Position numbers and translations under genes: made by a program
DNA from: Terriglobia bacterium
GTDB lineage: Bacteria > Acidobacteriota > Terriglobia > Bryobacterales > Bryobacteraceae
Length of the DNA: 57,396 nucleotides
Assembly (NCBI GenBank): GCA_019242155.1
Contig: JAFAWA010000314.1
Location: forward strand, 1-57,396
Direction of reading: 5' to 3'
In this document: positions 9,123 through 17,366 of the stretch, piece after piece
How the letters are laid out: the number at the start of each line of letters is the position of its first letter
Numbering within the stretch: position 1 is the first letter of the stretch
Notes under the pieces: model-generated
Databases searched by the model: none
What the model was told of the DNA's origin: nothing
Seen by the model: the letters and a program-made list of their open reading frames with translations, nothing else

Positions 9123-10244
9123 ATGGCGGTGTTATCACGCCGATTTTCACGCCGTTTGTTGCTCGCTTCGGCGCTTTTGCCCGCGCGTCTACTGGCGAGT
9201 GACGGCAAGAGTCAGAAGGGCCAGAGTTTTGAGCCGGAAATTGACCGTTATCCGGACGAGGCCACCGAACTCCAGGTCTATCGGATGACAGACCCATCGT
9301 TTTCCAGCACGTTGCCGTCGCCCGATAACCGTATCATCTCCCGCAATAGCGCCACACTACTGTTTGCGTCTAACCGCTCCGGACTTCCGCAGGCATTCCG
9401 GATGAATTTGAAGACCGGTGAAATGGAGCAGGTCACCGACCGGAAGGACGTCGACGGGGCTTCCCTCAACCTGCTTCCCGACGGCCGCTCGTTTGCGTAC
9501 TTCGCCGCCAAAACACTGTACCTCGTAAACCTGGGCAATCTACGGGAGCGCGCGGTGTACACGGTTCCCGAAGGATGGGAGCTTCGCCCTGGGCTGCACG
9601 TCTCGAACGACGGCGCATCCGCAATTTTCATTGAGAGCCGGGGCGAGAACTGCCGCGTGCGGAACATCAGCCTGGCGCAGGGTACGGCGCGCACAGTTCT
9701 CGAAACACCATTCGTAATCACGGATGTGATCGAACGGCTTCAGAGGCCGCAGATCCTATACCGGCAGCCGGATAAGGCTCTCTGGCTCGCGCACGCGAAT
9801 GGGCAGGAAAACGCGGCATTGAAACTGGCCAGGGGCGTGATCGGCCCCGCGCATTGGTCGCCGGACGGTAAGACGCTGCTCTATCTGAACTACCCCGAAG
9901 AGCCGGGGCAGTTGAACGCAATCCGCGAATATACGCCCGAAAGTCAAACCGACAGGCTGGTGGCCAAGACCAGCCAGTACGTTGCGTTCAGCCCCAATAG
10001 GGATACTTCCGTGTTCGTGGGATCTAGCCGGAATGCTGCTTCGCCCGCGATTCTGATTATGCTGCGGGTGACGCGCCGCGAGTTGACGCTTTGTGAGCAC
10101 CGCGCGAGCCGCGCGGAAACCGTAGCCCCGTTGTTTGCGCCTGACTCGCAGCGCATCTACTTCCAGAGCGACCGCCATGGAATGCCGGCCATCTATGCTT
10201 TGCATGTGGAGCGGCTGGTGGAACGAATCGAAGACGCAGAGTAA
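9123..10244 (+). CDS. Secreted beta-propeller protein (oligogalacturonate lyase-like / WD40-like)
   Basis: The mature part is built of propeller-type blades: LLFASNRSGLPQAFRMNLKTGEMEQVTD, LLPDGRSFAYF, SPDGKTLLYLNYPEE, FAPDSQRIYFQSDRHGMPAIYALH. This fold pattern is shared by TolB-like proteins and by oligogalacturonate lyases; the opening 'SNRSGLPQAFRMNLKTGEMEQVTD' is most like the latter. I did not identify catalytic residues, so enzyme activity is not claimed. The ATG at 9123 is preferred to the GTG at 9039 because it begins a twin-arginine-like leader (LSRRFSRRLLLASALL). Its stop is 6 bp from that of the convergent flavin reductase gene. Confidence 0.65.
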   Translation: MAVLSRRFSRRLLLASALLPARLLASDGKSQKGQSFEPEIDRYPDEATELQVYRMTDPSFSSTLPSPDNRIISRNSATLLFASNRSGLPQAFRMNLKTGEMEQVTDRKDVDGASLNLLPDGRSFAYFAAKTLYLVNLGNLRERAVYTVPEGWELRPGLHVSNDGASAIFIESRGENCRVRNISLAQGTARTVLETPFVITDVIERLQRPQILYRQPDKALWLAHANGQENAALKLARGVIGPAHWSPDGKTLLYLNYPEEPGQLNAIREYTPESQTDRLVAKTSQYVAFSPNRDTSVFVGSSRNAASPAILIMLRVTRRELTLCEHRASRAETVAPLFAPDSQRIYFQSDRHGMPAIYALHVERLVERIEDAE

Positions 10245-10250
10245 GAGCGA

Positions 10251-10757
10251 TCACTCTCCGGCAAGCCTTCGATAGCGGCCGGCATGGTGAATCAGGGGAG
10301 CGCCGTCGTTTACACTCGTGCCCACCACTTCACCGACGAAAATATCATGATCCCCGGAAGTGAACCGCTGGTAGAGGGCGCACTCCATCGTGGCCAGCGC
10401 GCCCGCAATTAAAGGGGCGCCCGTTACGCCTTTGTGCCACGCGATCCCGTCAAAACGGTCGTGCCATTTTTGCGCGAAACGATCCGACAGATGCCGCTGT
10501 TCTTCGCCAAGAAAGTTCAGACTGAAGTAACGCGCACGGCGGAATTCCTCAATGTTGGTCACTAGATGGCCCAGACAGAACAGCACCAGAGGCGGGACCA
10601 ATGACACAGACGAAAAAGAACTGACGGTTAGCCCATGCGGCGTTCCGGCATCATTGACGGAAGCAATCGCGATGCCCGTAGCAAACCGGCCGCAAGCCCT
10701 CCGGAACTCATCACTCGAAACTGCTCGCACCGGGCTTACCGCGCGCTCGCTTGACAT
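10251..10757 (-). CDS. Flavin reductase domain protein (HpaC-like)
   Basis: Predicted to bind FMN/FAD and reduce it with NAD(P)H for a partner monooxygenase. The protein (~168 residues from the ATG at 10757) has the family pattern: F-R-R-A-C-G-R-F-A-T-G-I-A near the start, T-V-S-S-F-S-S-V-S-L-x-P-P flavin-binding segment, N-F-L-G-E-E-Q, and the C-terminal G-D-H-D-I-F-V-G-E-V. The partner oxygenase is not adjacent. The start codon overlaps the -35 box of the divergent HU promoter, so expression of the two genes may interfere. Confidence 0.85.
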   Translation of the reverse strand: MSSERAVSPVRAVSSDEFRRACGRFATGIAIASVNDAGTPHGLTVSSFSSVSLVPPLVLFCLGHLVTNIEEFRRARYFSLNFLGEEQRHLSDRFAQKWHDRFDGIAWHKGVTGAPLIAGALATMECALYQRFTSGDHDIFVGEVVGTSVNDGAPLIHHAGRYRRLAGE

Positions 10758-10780
10758 AACAATAAAACCAATCCTATCAT
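10751..10780 (+). promoter_or_regulatory. Sigma-70-type promoter for the HU gene
   Basis: A perfect TTGACA at 10751-10756 and TATCAT (5 of 6 to consensus) at 10775-10780, separated by 18 bp in an AT-rich spacer. Transcription would start near 10787, giving a ~40-base leader before the HU start codon. Confidence 0.7.
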
Positions 10781-10814
10781 AAGGTTGTCGACAAAGAGGG
10801 GCCGCCCCCAAGCG

Positions 10815-10820
10815 GGAGGA
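10815..10820 (+). promoter_or_regulatory. Shine-Dalgarno site that fixes the HU start
   Basis: GGAGGA is followed, six bases later, by TTG at 10827. The upstream TTG at 10785 used by the ORF track has no such site and would add residues absent from HU proteins. Confidence 0.75.
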
Positions 10821-10826
10821 AGATGC

Positions 10827-11096
10827 TTGATCAAGCTGGACATCATTAATGAAGTCGTAAACAAGACCGGCATTACCAAAACCAAAGCCGAGATGGCGGT
10901 CGAGACTGTATTCGAATCCATGAAGAAGGCTCTGGAGCAGGGCGACCGGATCGAACTGCGAGGTTTCGGCGTGTTTAACGTGAAGCCGCGAAAGACCGGC
11001 ATTGGCCGCAATCCGCGCACCGGCGCCGAGGTTTCGATTCCGCCGGGCAAGGCCGTACGGTTCAAACCCGGCAAGGAGCTGCAGACGTTGCAGTAA
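10827..11096 (+). CDS. HU/IHF-family DNA-binding protein
   Basis: An 89-residue histone-like protein that bends and compacts DNA as a dimer. It contains the full family pattern: IKLDIINEVVNKTGITKTKAE at the N-terminus, ELRGFGVFNVKPRKTGIGRNPRTG in the beta arm (with the tip N-P proline that intercalates) and a final K-A-V-R-F-K-P-G-K-E-L. A TTG start is supported by the Shine-Dalgarno site. It heads a run of plus-strand genes (site-2 protease, two glycosyltransferases, prepilin peptidase) and has its own sigma-70-like promoter. Confidence 0.93.
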   Translation: MIKLDIINEVVNKTGITKTKAEMAVETVFESMKKALEQGDRIELRGFGVFNVKPRKTGIGRNPRTGAEVSIPPGKAVRFKPGKELQTLQ

Positions 11097-11116
11097 GGCT
11101 GCACAGCGTCGTCGTT

Positions 11117-12091
11117 GTGTCTTCTCAGGATTTTTCCCCGGGCATTTACCCTTACTACGCTCGCGAAGCGGCAGACGTACAGAACATCGGCAACGGTATC
11201 TTGCCGGCGCAAGTGAAGCCTCGCGAGCGTTATTGGCTATACGGGTTGCTGTTCGTCCTAACGCTGCTCACGACCTCCATTGTCGGAACGGCGCTGCAGT
11301 ACGATTTTGACCGCAACATACCGTTTCAGATCGAGCACACGCTGGACGCTTATGTTCGCGTATGGCGCCACCCCATAAATCTTGTTCAAGGTCTGCCGTT
11401 TTCTTTGACTCTGATTACGATCCTGCTGGCTCATGAGATGGGACACTTTCTGGCGTCGGTGTGTTACCGGGTCGATGCCAGCCTCCCGTACTTTCTACCG
11501 GCTCCCACGCTGATCGGCACATTTGGAGCCTTCATTCGCATACGCGCGCCGATATACTTCAAACGTGTTCTGTTCGACATAGGCATTGCCGGCCCGGTCG
11601 CGGGATTCATATTTCTGCTGCCGGCGCTGGCGATAGGTTTGGCCTTCTCCAAAATCATCCCGGGTATCGGTCACCAAACCGATGTCCACTTCGGCATCCC
11701 GCTACTTGAATGGTTATTGCGGAAAGCCATCTTCCCCGGAGCGGGCGCCAATGACATTTACCTCCATCCGGTAGGCCGGGCTGCATGGTTTGGAATGTTC
11801 GCCACGGCTTTTAACCTGTTTCCTATAGGCCAACTGGATGGAGGGCACGTCCTCTACGCGCTGGCGGAGCAGAGACACAAGCTGGTTTCCAATCTGGCTG
11901 TTCTCGCTTTGGTGCCTCTCGGTTATTTCTGGCGGGTGTGGTTGGTATGGGCGTTGGTGCTGTTCTTTTTCGGACGCCGCCACCCTGTGGTTTACGATGA
12001 GAGCGATCTCGGAAGGGGCCGCCGCCAGTTGGGTTGGGTGGCGCTCGTCCTTTTCATTCTCTGTTTCACCTTTGCCCCGCTCGGGACATGA
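11117..12091 (+). CDS. Site-2 protease family membrane metalloprotease (M50)
   Basis: A 324-residue intramembrane zinc protease with a cytoplasmic-looking N-terminal stretch and several membrane helices. The zinc motif is H106-E-M-G-H110 within a helix (LITILLAHEMGHFLASV), and the third ligand is D241 in NLFPIGQLDGGH. There is no PDZ domain between them, unlike RseP, so it belongs to the compact SREBP-protease-like group. It follows HU by 20 bp (GTG start) and its last four bases overlap the next glycosyltransferase (ATGA), indicating translational coupling. The substrate is unknown; regulated intramembrane proteolysis is the family role. Confidence 0.88.
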   Translation: MSSQDFSPGIYPYYAREAADVQNIGNGILPAQVKPRERYWLYGLLFVLTLLTTSIVGTALQYDFDRNIPFQIEHTLDAYVRVWRHPINLVQGLPFSLTLITILLAHEMGHFLASVCYRVDASLPYFLPAPTLIGTFGAFIRIRAPIYFKRVLFDIGIAGPVAGFIFLLPALAIGLAFSKIIPGIGHQTDVHFGIPLLEWLLRKAIFPGAGANDIYLHPVGRAAWFGMFATAFNLFPIGQLDGGHVLYALAEQRHKLVSNLAVLALVPLGYFWRVWLVWALVLFFFGRRHPVVYDESDLGRGRRQLGWVALVLFILCFTFAPLGT

Positions 12092-12825
12092 AGATCACCG
12101 CTACGATCATTACGCTCGATGAGGAGCGCAATATCCAGCGGGCGATTGAAAGCCTACGCTGCTGCGATGAAATCCTGATCGTGGATAGCGGTTCCGTGGA
12201 CCGCACCGTGGAACTGGCGCGCAATCTTGACGTCCGTGTGATAGAAGCCGGTTGGCGGGGATATTCAGGTCAGAAGAACTGGGCGGCCGAGCAAGCCGCC
12301 TATGACTGGATTCTCTCGCTCGACGCGGATGAGGCGCTCAGTGAGGCGCTCGAAGCCGAGATCTGGAATCTGAAGAAGAAAGGCCCGACATACGACGGCT
12401 ATACCATGCCCCGGCTGGCGAAATACCTCGGGCGATGGATCTTTCACTCGGGTTGGTATCCCGACCGCAAAATGCGCCTCTACGACCGCCGCAAAGCTAA
12501 ATGGGTAGGCGATTTCGTTCACGAGAGCGTAGCAGTGTCGGGACGCGTCGGCCATTTACAAGCGAACATCCTGCACTTCACATGCGACTCGCTTTCTGAG
12601 CACGTCAAAACGCTGCAGCGCTACACAACTTTAGCGGCCCAGGAGTTGGTGGCCGGCAAAGTCCACATAGGCTGGCGGCGGCTGATTCTGGATCCCCCGT
12701 GGACTTTCGTCCGCACTTACTTCCTTAAGCTCGGATTCCTGGATGGCCTCGAAGGGCTGATCATAGCGTACATGGCGGCGTTCTACACATTTTTGAAATA
12801 CGCCAAAGCCCGCCACATGAGCTGA
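12088..12825 (+). CDS. Glycosyltransferase family 2 (WaaE/KdtX-like)
   Basis: A 245-residue GT-A enzyme with ATIITLDEERNIQRAIESL at the start, then V-D-S-G-S-V-D-R-T and L-D-A-D-E, the metal- and nucleotide-sugar-binding acids, and R-K-M-R-L-Y in the acceptor region. The overall pattern matches lipopolysaccharide core beta-1,4-glucosyltransferases (WaaE/KdtX group), although the sugar cannot be told. A C-terminal hydrophobic stretch (LEGLIIAYMAAFYTFLKY) suggests membrane association. The ATG overlaps the preceding stop; the ORF-track start at 12034 would lie inside the protease gene. Confidence 0.85.
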   Translation: MKITATIITLDEERNIQRAIESLRCCDEILIVDSGSVDRTVELARNLDVRVIEAGWRGYSGQKNWAAEQAAYDWILSLDADEALSEALEAEIWNLKKKGPTYDGYTMPRLAKYLGRWIFHSGWYPDRKMRLYDRRKAKWVGDFVHESVAVSGRVGHLQANILHFTCDSLSEHVKTLQRYTTLAAQELVAGKVHIGWRRLILDPPWTFVRTYFLKLGFLDGLEGLIIAYMAAFYTFLKYAKARHMS

Positions 12826-12829
12826 CGTC

Positions 12830-13711
12830 ATGCGAGTGCTGCACCTGGATGCGGGCAGTGAAATGCGCGGAGGGCAATGGCAGGTGTTTCGCCTGCTCGA
12901 GGGACTGACGGCGGCCGGCATCGAATCGACGCTGGTTGCTCGCCCCCGTGCCCCTCTGTTTGAAACAGCGCGCCGGCAAGGTTGGCGCGTGGAGCCTTGG
13001 GGGCTCGGCAGGGCTTTACAATTATTTCCAAAGTGCGACCTCATTCATGCGCACGACGCGCGCAGCCACACCCTGGCCGCGCTCCTTCCGCGGGCACGCC
13101 TGGTGGTATCGCGGCGCGTGGCATTCCCGGCACGCACCAGATGGAAGTATCGCCTCGCATCACGCTACATCGCTGTCTCTGAGTTCGTGAAATCGGTGCT
13201 CGTTGAGGGCGGCGTATCCGCCGAGAAGATAACGGTAGTCTACGATGGCGTTCCTCTGCTCGAGCGGGCTTCCGGAATTACCGTGCTCGCCCCGGCCAAT
13301 GCCGCAGATCGCGCTAAGGGCGCGCACCTTGCCGGCCAGGCCGCCGCGTTAGCCAACATTCCGCTCGAGTTCAGCGCCGATCTCGAAAGGGATCTTCGCC
13401 GTGCAGGCGTGTTCGTGTACATCACTTTCACCGAAGGGCTCGGTTCCGCGGCCCTGCTCGCAATGGCGGCGGCGGTTCCGGTCATCGCGAGCAATATCGG
13501 TGGGCTCGGCGAGGTGATTTGTGACGGCGTAAATGGATTGCTGGTGCCCAATTCGCCCGAGGCCATCGCGGCCGCCCTACGCGAACTCACGGCGAACCCC
13601 GATCTGGCTCAGCGGCTCGGCAATGCCGGACGGAAAACCGTGGAGGAACGGTTCACTTCCGAGCACATGGTAAGCCGTACGATGGAAGTCTACCACCAGG
13701 TGCTCGCGTGA
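12830..13711 (+). CDS. Short glycosyltransferase family 4-like protein
   Basis: A GT-B-type protein of only 293 residues (relatives usually have 350-400). The N-terminal domain reads normally (LHLDAGSEMRGGQWQVFRLLEGL; later H-A-H-D-A-R and IAVSEFVKSVL). The middle lacks the usual 'vGrl-KG-l-a' segment that opens the C-terminal nucleotide-binding domain, and the E-x7-E motif is altered: TEGLGSAALLAMA has Leu where the second Glu is expected. The final part (PVIASNIGGLGEVICDGVNGLLV) is typical. It may act on a different donor or be a non-catalytic partner. It lies 4 bp after the GT2 gene and overlaps pilD by four bases. Confidence 0.75.
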   Translation: MRVLHLDAGSEMRGGQWQVFRLLEGLTAAGIESTLVARPRAPLFETARRQGWRVEPWGLGRALQLFPKCDLIHAHDARSHTLAALLPRARLVVSRRVAFPARTRWKYRLASRYIAVSEFVKSVLVEGGVSAEKITVVYDGVPLLERASGITVLAPANAADRAKGAHLAGQAAALANIPLEFSADLERDLRRAGVFVYITFTEGLGSAALLAMAAAVPVIASNIGGLGEVICDGVNGLLVPNSPEAIAAALRELTANPDLAQRLGNAGRKTVEERFTSEHMVSRTMEVYHQVLA

Positions 13712-14508
13712 GCGAATCTTTGCTTGCGTTCGTTTTCGGTTTGCTCATCGGCAGCTTTCTGAATGTCTGCATCTACCGCTGGCCCCGTGATCTGTCGGTT
13801 GTACGCCCCCGTTCGCACTGTGTCGCGTGCGGGAAGACGATTGCCTGGTTCGATAATGTTCCGGTACTGAGCTATCTGGTGTTGGGAGGGCGGTGCCGCA
13901 ATTGCGGCTCCCGAATTTCATGGCGCTACCCATTGGTTGAGGTAATCACGGCCGCAGCATTCTTCGCGGCCGTGCAAGAGTTCGGTTTCACATTCGCTGC
14001 CTTGAAAACGTGCCTGTTTGCGGCCATTTCGGTGGCCCTGATCTTTACTGATTTGGAAGAACGCATTCTACCCGACGAGTTGACACTGGGCGGCACTGTG
14101 GCCGGCTTGCTGTTTTCCGCCTTCGTGCCCATGCCCCCGGGAATCGCTCAGTTGTTCTTCACCGGGCGCGCAGGCTCGCTTCTGGAATCCGTATTGGGGG
14201 CCTTGGTGCCGCCGCTGGTCCTGTGGTTCGCAGGATGGCTTTACGAGCGTATAAGGCATCGGGAGGGGTTGGGCCTGGGGGATGTGAAGATGGTTGCTAT
14301 GATCGGCAGTTTCCTAGGCCTGAGCGGCGCGCTGCTCACTTTGGCTGCGGGTTCACTTCTTGGCTCTGTAATCGGCTCCGCCTTTATTCTCGTGTTTAGG
14401 CAAAATCCGGCAACCTACAAATTGCCGTACGGCACATTTATCGGGGTTGCAGGGCTGGTAATCGGGCTCACCGCGCGGCAAGTGCTGGGCTGGTACGCGG
14501 AGCTATGA
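13708..14508 (+). CDS. pilD: Prepilin peptidase / N-methyltransferase
   Basis: A 266-residue membrane aspartic protease that removes leader peptides from type IV pilins or type II secretion pseudopilins and methylates the new N-terminus. It has the N-terminal domain with two zinc pairs, C38-x2-C41 and C63-x2-C66, then catalytic D115 (FTDLEERILPDE) and D192 in GLGLGDVKM. Eight or so hydrophobic helices are visible. The GTG start overlaps the previous stop (GTGA). No pilin genes are in the window. The 3' end overlaps the convergent kinase gene by six bases. Confidence 0.93.
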   Translation: MSESLLAFVFGLLIGSFLNVCIYRWPRDLSVVRPRSHCVACGKTIAWFDNVPVLSYLVLGGRCRNCGSRISWRYPLVEVITAAAFFAAVQEFGFTFAALKTCLFAAISVALIFTDLEERILPDELTLGGTVAGLLFSAFVPMPPGIAQLFFTGRAGSLLESVLGALVPPLVLWFAGWLYERIRHREGLGLGDVKMVAMIGSFLGLSGALLTLAAGSLLGSVIGSAFILVFRQNPATYKLPYGTFIGVAGLVIGLTARQVLGWYAEL

Positions 14509-16062
14509 GGCGACCTCCGTCCGGCCGCTTCCGTTCGCGCGGTTCGAATCCCCCTCGAGGACCTTACGAACTTTCTCCGCCAGCGCACCGGGCGTGAACG
14601 GTTTTTGCAAAAACTCTGCGCGTTCGTTAATGCCGGCTTTGACAAGACCCGTCTCCGCGTATCCGGACATGAACAGAACCTTGGTTCCGGGACGCAGTTG
14701 TGTGATCTGCACAGCTAGATCGCGGCCGTTCAGCTTGGGCATCACGATATCGCTAATGAGAAGATGGATTTCACCCTTGTAGTTTTCAGCCAGGCGGCAC
14801 GCTTCGATGGGATCGGGCGCATCGATCACCTTGTAGCCCTCGCGCCGGAGCGTCTCGCGCACCAGGCTGCGCACCATCTCATCGTCCTCGACCAGCAGAA
14901 TGGTTTCGGTGCCCCTGGGTGCGCTTTCTTTGGGTTTTTCTTCTTCTACCGCAAGCGGCTGTTCGATGCGGGGCAGGTACACTTCGAAGATGGTGCCCCG
15001 CCCCGGCGCGCTTTCCACGTTGAGGCTTCCTCCGCTCTGCTTGACGATTCCGAACACAGTAGAGAGTCCAAGGCCCGTGCCCCTACCGACGCTCTTGGTC
15101 GTAAAGAACGGCTCGAACAGGCGGTTCCGTGTACGCTCGTCCATGCCATGACCAGTATCGCTGACCGCGAGCAAAACATGCGGCCCCGGTTTCGTCGCGA
15201 GACGGCCGCCCTCTGGGCCCTCCTCGATGACTGCATTGGCAGTCCTGATCGTCAACATGCCGCCTGCGGCCATCGCGTCCCGAGCGTTGACCACCAGATT
15301 CATGATTACCTGCTCAAGTTGGCCCGGATCGGCATACACTCGTCCCAGGTCCGGACTTAGAACGAGTCGCAGTTCGATGTCTTCTCCGATGAGCCGCTGC
15401 AACATTGCGCTCAACGTTTTGACCAGCATGTTGAGATCGAGCACCTTCGGTTGCAGGACCTGCCGCCGGCTGAACGCGAGCAGTTGCTTGGTCAGCGCGC
15501 CGGCCCGCTCCCCGGCCTTCATGATCTGCTCGGCTGAGTGGCGGTTCGGATCATTTTCCCGGAGATTGTTGAGAATGAGCTGGCTATATCCCGTAATGAT
15601 GGTCAGCAGGTTATTGAAATCGTGAGCAACTCCGCCCGCAAGCATACCTACCGCTTCCATCTTCTGCGCCTGCCGGAGCTGCTCCTCCAAGCGGCGGCGT
15701 TCGGTCACATCAATTAAAACCGCCAGCCCTGCCCTCCGCCTGCGATACGGTATTTCGTGTACCGATGTCTCCACTTCAATCAGGCGCCCGCTCCTGGTGT
15801 GATGACGCCAAAGATTGACCGCAGAACCTTTGCGTTTCAATTCGGAAACCAGACGCCTGGCTTCTTCGTTTCCCACAATACCCGACAATGTTAATTTCTG
15901 GAATTCTTCAGGCGAATAGCCATAGAGCCCGCACGCGGCCTTGTTGATCGCCAGAAACTTCTCGGACGACAGATCGAAGACCCACATGGGTTGCGGGTTG
16001 TCTTCGAACAGAAAACGCTGAGCGGTTCGGCTCCTTTTCGCAGGCGATCGTTTTGCAAGCAC
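14503..16062 (-). CDS. PAS-histidine kinase-receiver hybrid protein
   Basis: A soluble 519-residue hybrid kinase with no membrane segment. Order: PAS domain (~15-125, FEDNPQPMWVFDLSSEKFLAIN), dimerisation/phospho-acceptor domain with H147 in GGVAHDFNNLL, HATPase (N-box VMNLVVNARDAM, G-boxes DTGHGM and GRGTGLGLS) and C-terminal receiver with D438 (LLISDIVMPKLNG) and K-P-F. The H-D-F-N-N-L form is typical of NtrB-related kinases in this phylum. The start is GTG. The output would go through a histidine phosphotransfer protein or by interaction, since no DNA-binding regulator lies nearby. Confidence 0.9.
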   Translation of the reverse strand: MLAKRSPAKRSRTAQRFLFEDNPQPMWVFDLSSEKFLAINKAACGLYGYSPEEFQKLTLSGIVGNEEARRLVSELKRKGSAVNLWRHHTRSGRLIEVETSVHEIPYRRRRAGLAVLIDVTERRRLEEQLRQAQKMEAVGMLAGGVAHDFNNLLTIITGYSQLILNNLRENDPNRHSAEQIMKAGERAGALTKQLLAFSRRQVLQPKVLDLNMLVKTLSAMLQRLIGEDIELRLVLSPDLGRVYADPGQLEQVIMNLVVNARDAMAAGGMLTIRTANAVIEEGPEGGRLATKPGPHVLLAVSDTGHGMDERTRNRLFEPFFTTKSVGRGTGLGLSTVFGIVKQSGGSLNVESAPGRGTIFEVYLPRIEQPLAVEEEKPKESAPRGTETILLVEDDEMVRSLVRETLRREGYKVIDAPDPIEACRLAENYKGEIHLLISDIVMPKLNGRDLAVQITQLRPGTKVLFMSGYAETGLVKAGINERAEFLQKPFTPGALAEKVRKVLEGDSNRANGSGRTEVAS

Positions 16063-16277
16063 GCCGTTTCACTATCCCTTGGGGAGGTGGGAAAGCAGAC
16101 TCGAAAGATGAGCGACGGAATAGGAGCAATGCGCGCCCGCCCGGCCCCATACTAAGGATACCTGTCGGCCTAGTGGCTACTCAAGCTAAAGTGTAGAGTA
16201 GAGGTCTGATAACACACAAGCACGGAAAAGCATATGTACTGGTAAGGTTCAGGTTTGTTCTAGTACTTTCGGGGACT

Positions 16278-16742
16278 TTAGTAACTGCTGTATTGCGATT
16301 GGAAGCTCCTGGCCGGCCTCCTCGAGTGCTGAAATGCATCCCAGGTCAAAAAACCAGAGACGGCCAATAGAGCGCCGTCACGTACCAGGGTCAGCGGAGA
16401 AATGGCCTCTCCCGGTCCGAAGCACCCGCAATCGATCTGCTCGCCGCGAAGGTAGGCGCGCACCATCATTCCGAAAAACACTAGCAGCAAGGTGGACGCG
16501 GCCACACTGGTTGTCCGGCGCCAGGGACCCAACACGATGAGAACAGCCAGCGCCAATTCCAACCACGGCAGACCGCGAGCTACGACTGTTACGGCCCACT
16601 CGGGCAGGATATGATACGCGTCGACCGAGATGGCAAACAGGGCCCAAGGCTGGCTCAGCTTGGTGTAAGCAGCATAGCCGAAGACCACTCCCAAGATGAG
16701 GCGAAGTAAGAGCGAGATGAAGTGCCGTGTCTTACTTTGCAA
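16278..16742 (-). CDS. MauE/DoxX-like membrane protein
   Basis: A four-helix membrane protein (154 residues) of the MauE/DoxX group. It carries C105-G-C107-F-G-P-G-E in a loop, the motif of MauE-type proteins thought to keep periplasmic disulfides in the right state. The TTG start overlaps the end of the DsbA-like gene by 11 bases, so the two are probably co-translated. The pairing suggests it recycles the thioredoxin-fold partner, like a VKOR or DsbB substitute; this is an inference from context and the CxC motif. Confidence 0.75.
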   Translation of the reverse strand: MQSKTRHFISLLLRLILGVVFGYAAYTKLSQPWALFAISVDAYHILPEWAVTVVARGLPWLELALAVLIVLGPWRRTTSVAASTLLLVFFGMMVRAYLRGEQIDCGCFGPGEAISPLTLVRDGALLAVSGFLTWDAFQHSRRPARSFQSQYSSY

Positions 16743-17319
16743 GGCCGTCCAAAATACTCCGCAACAGGCTATAGTTGGGAACGCCGGCTACCGGATACCT
16801 CTTGGTTCCGTGAATGATGAGCATTGTGGGAGTCTGATTCACGCCCTGTGACTGTCCTTGTTGCACATCCTGCTGCACCTCATCCAGAATGCCGGGATCT
16901 CTGGCCAGTGCCTGCACCTTTTTCTGTTCAGCCGGTGTCAGCGCGGTCGAAACAGTCTCAAACACCTTACCGTTTTCCGCCCAGGCAGGTTGATTCTGGA
17001 ATAGCGCATCCGCTACTTGTTCATACTTACCCACCCTCGCCGCGGCGCAGGCGTAAGCCGCCGCTTCGCGGGAATGGTTGTGCTGCGGCAGCGGATATTC
17101 TTTGTAGACCAGGTAGGCTTTCCCGGGAAGTACATAGTCACGCATGATCGAGGGCAGCAGGGTTATGTGCAACATCCGGCACGAAGGGCACTGGAAATCG
17201 CTGAATAGCTCGATGGTGATTGGGGCGTCCGGATTGCCGAAAGTCTTGGCTTTATCGAGGGTGGGCGCGGCCGACAAGATCGGCAAAAGGGAGAAGAGCA
17301 ATGGAAAGGACAGCTTCAT
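16732..17319 (-). CDS. DsbA-like thiol-disulfide oxidoreductase, secreted
   Basis: A 195-residue periplasmic thioredoxin-fold protein with a signal peptide (LSFPLLFSLLPILSAAP). The active site is C44-P-S-C47 (SDFQCPSCRML), and the cis-proline loop is T-P-T (VNQTPTMLII). The insertion between them is helical and matches the DsbA/DSBA-like family rather than thioredoxin. It would introduce or isomerise disulfides in exported proteins. It is upstream of and overlaps the MauE-like gene, and downstream of a Gly/Tyr-rich secreted protein gene on the same strand (47 bp gap). Confidence 0.88.
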   Translation of the reverse strand: MKLSFPLLFSLLPILSAAPTLDKAKTFGNPDAPITIELFSDFQCPSCRMLHITLLPSIMRDYVLPGKAYLVYKEYPLPQHNHSREAAAYACAAARVGKYEQVADALFQNQPAWAENGKVFETVSTALTPAEQKKVQALARDPGILDEVQQDVQQGQSQGVNQTPTMLIIHGTKRYPVAGVPNYSLLRSILDGLAK

Positions 17320-17366
17320 AACCCTACTATTCTAAATGGGCCGCGCCCGAATGTCCTGGCTCAAAT

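Noticed and set aside
14764-15360. 198-residue ORF opposite the hybrid kinase
   Set aside because: Shadow of the HATPase and receiver coding sequence; no ribosome site or motif.
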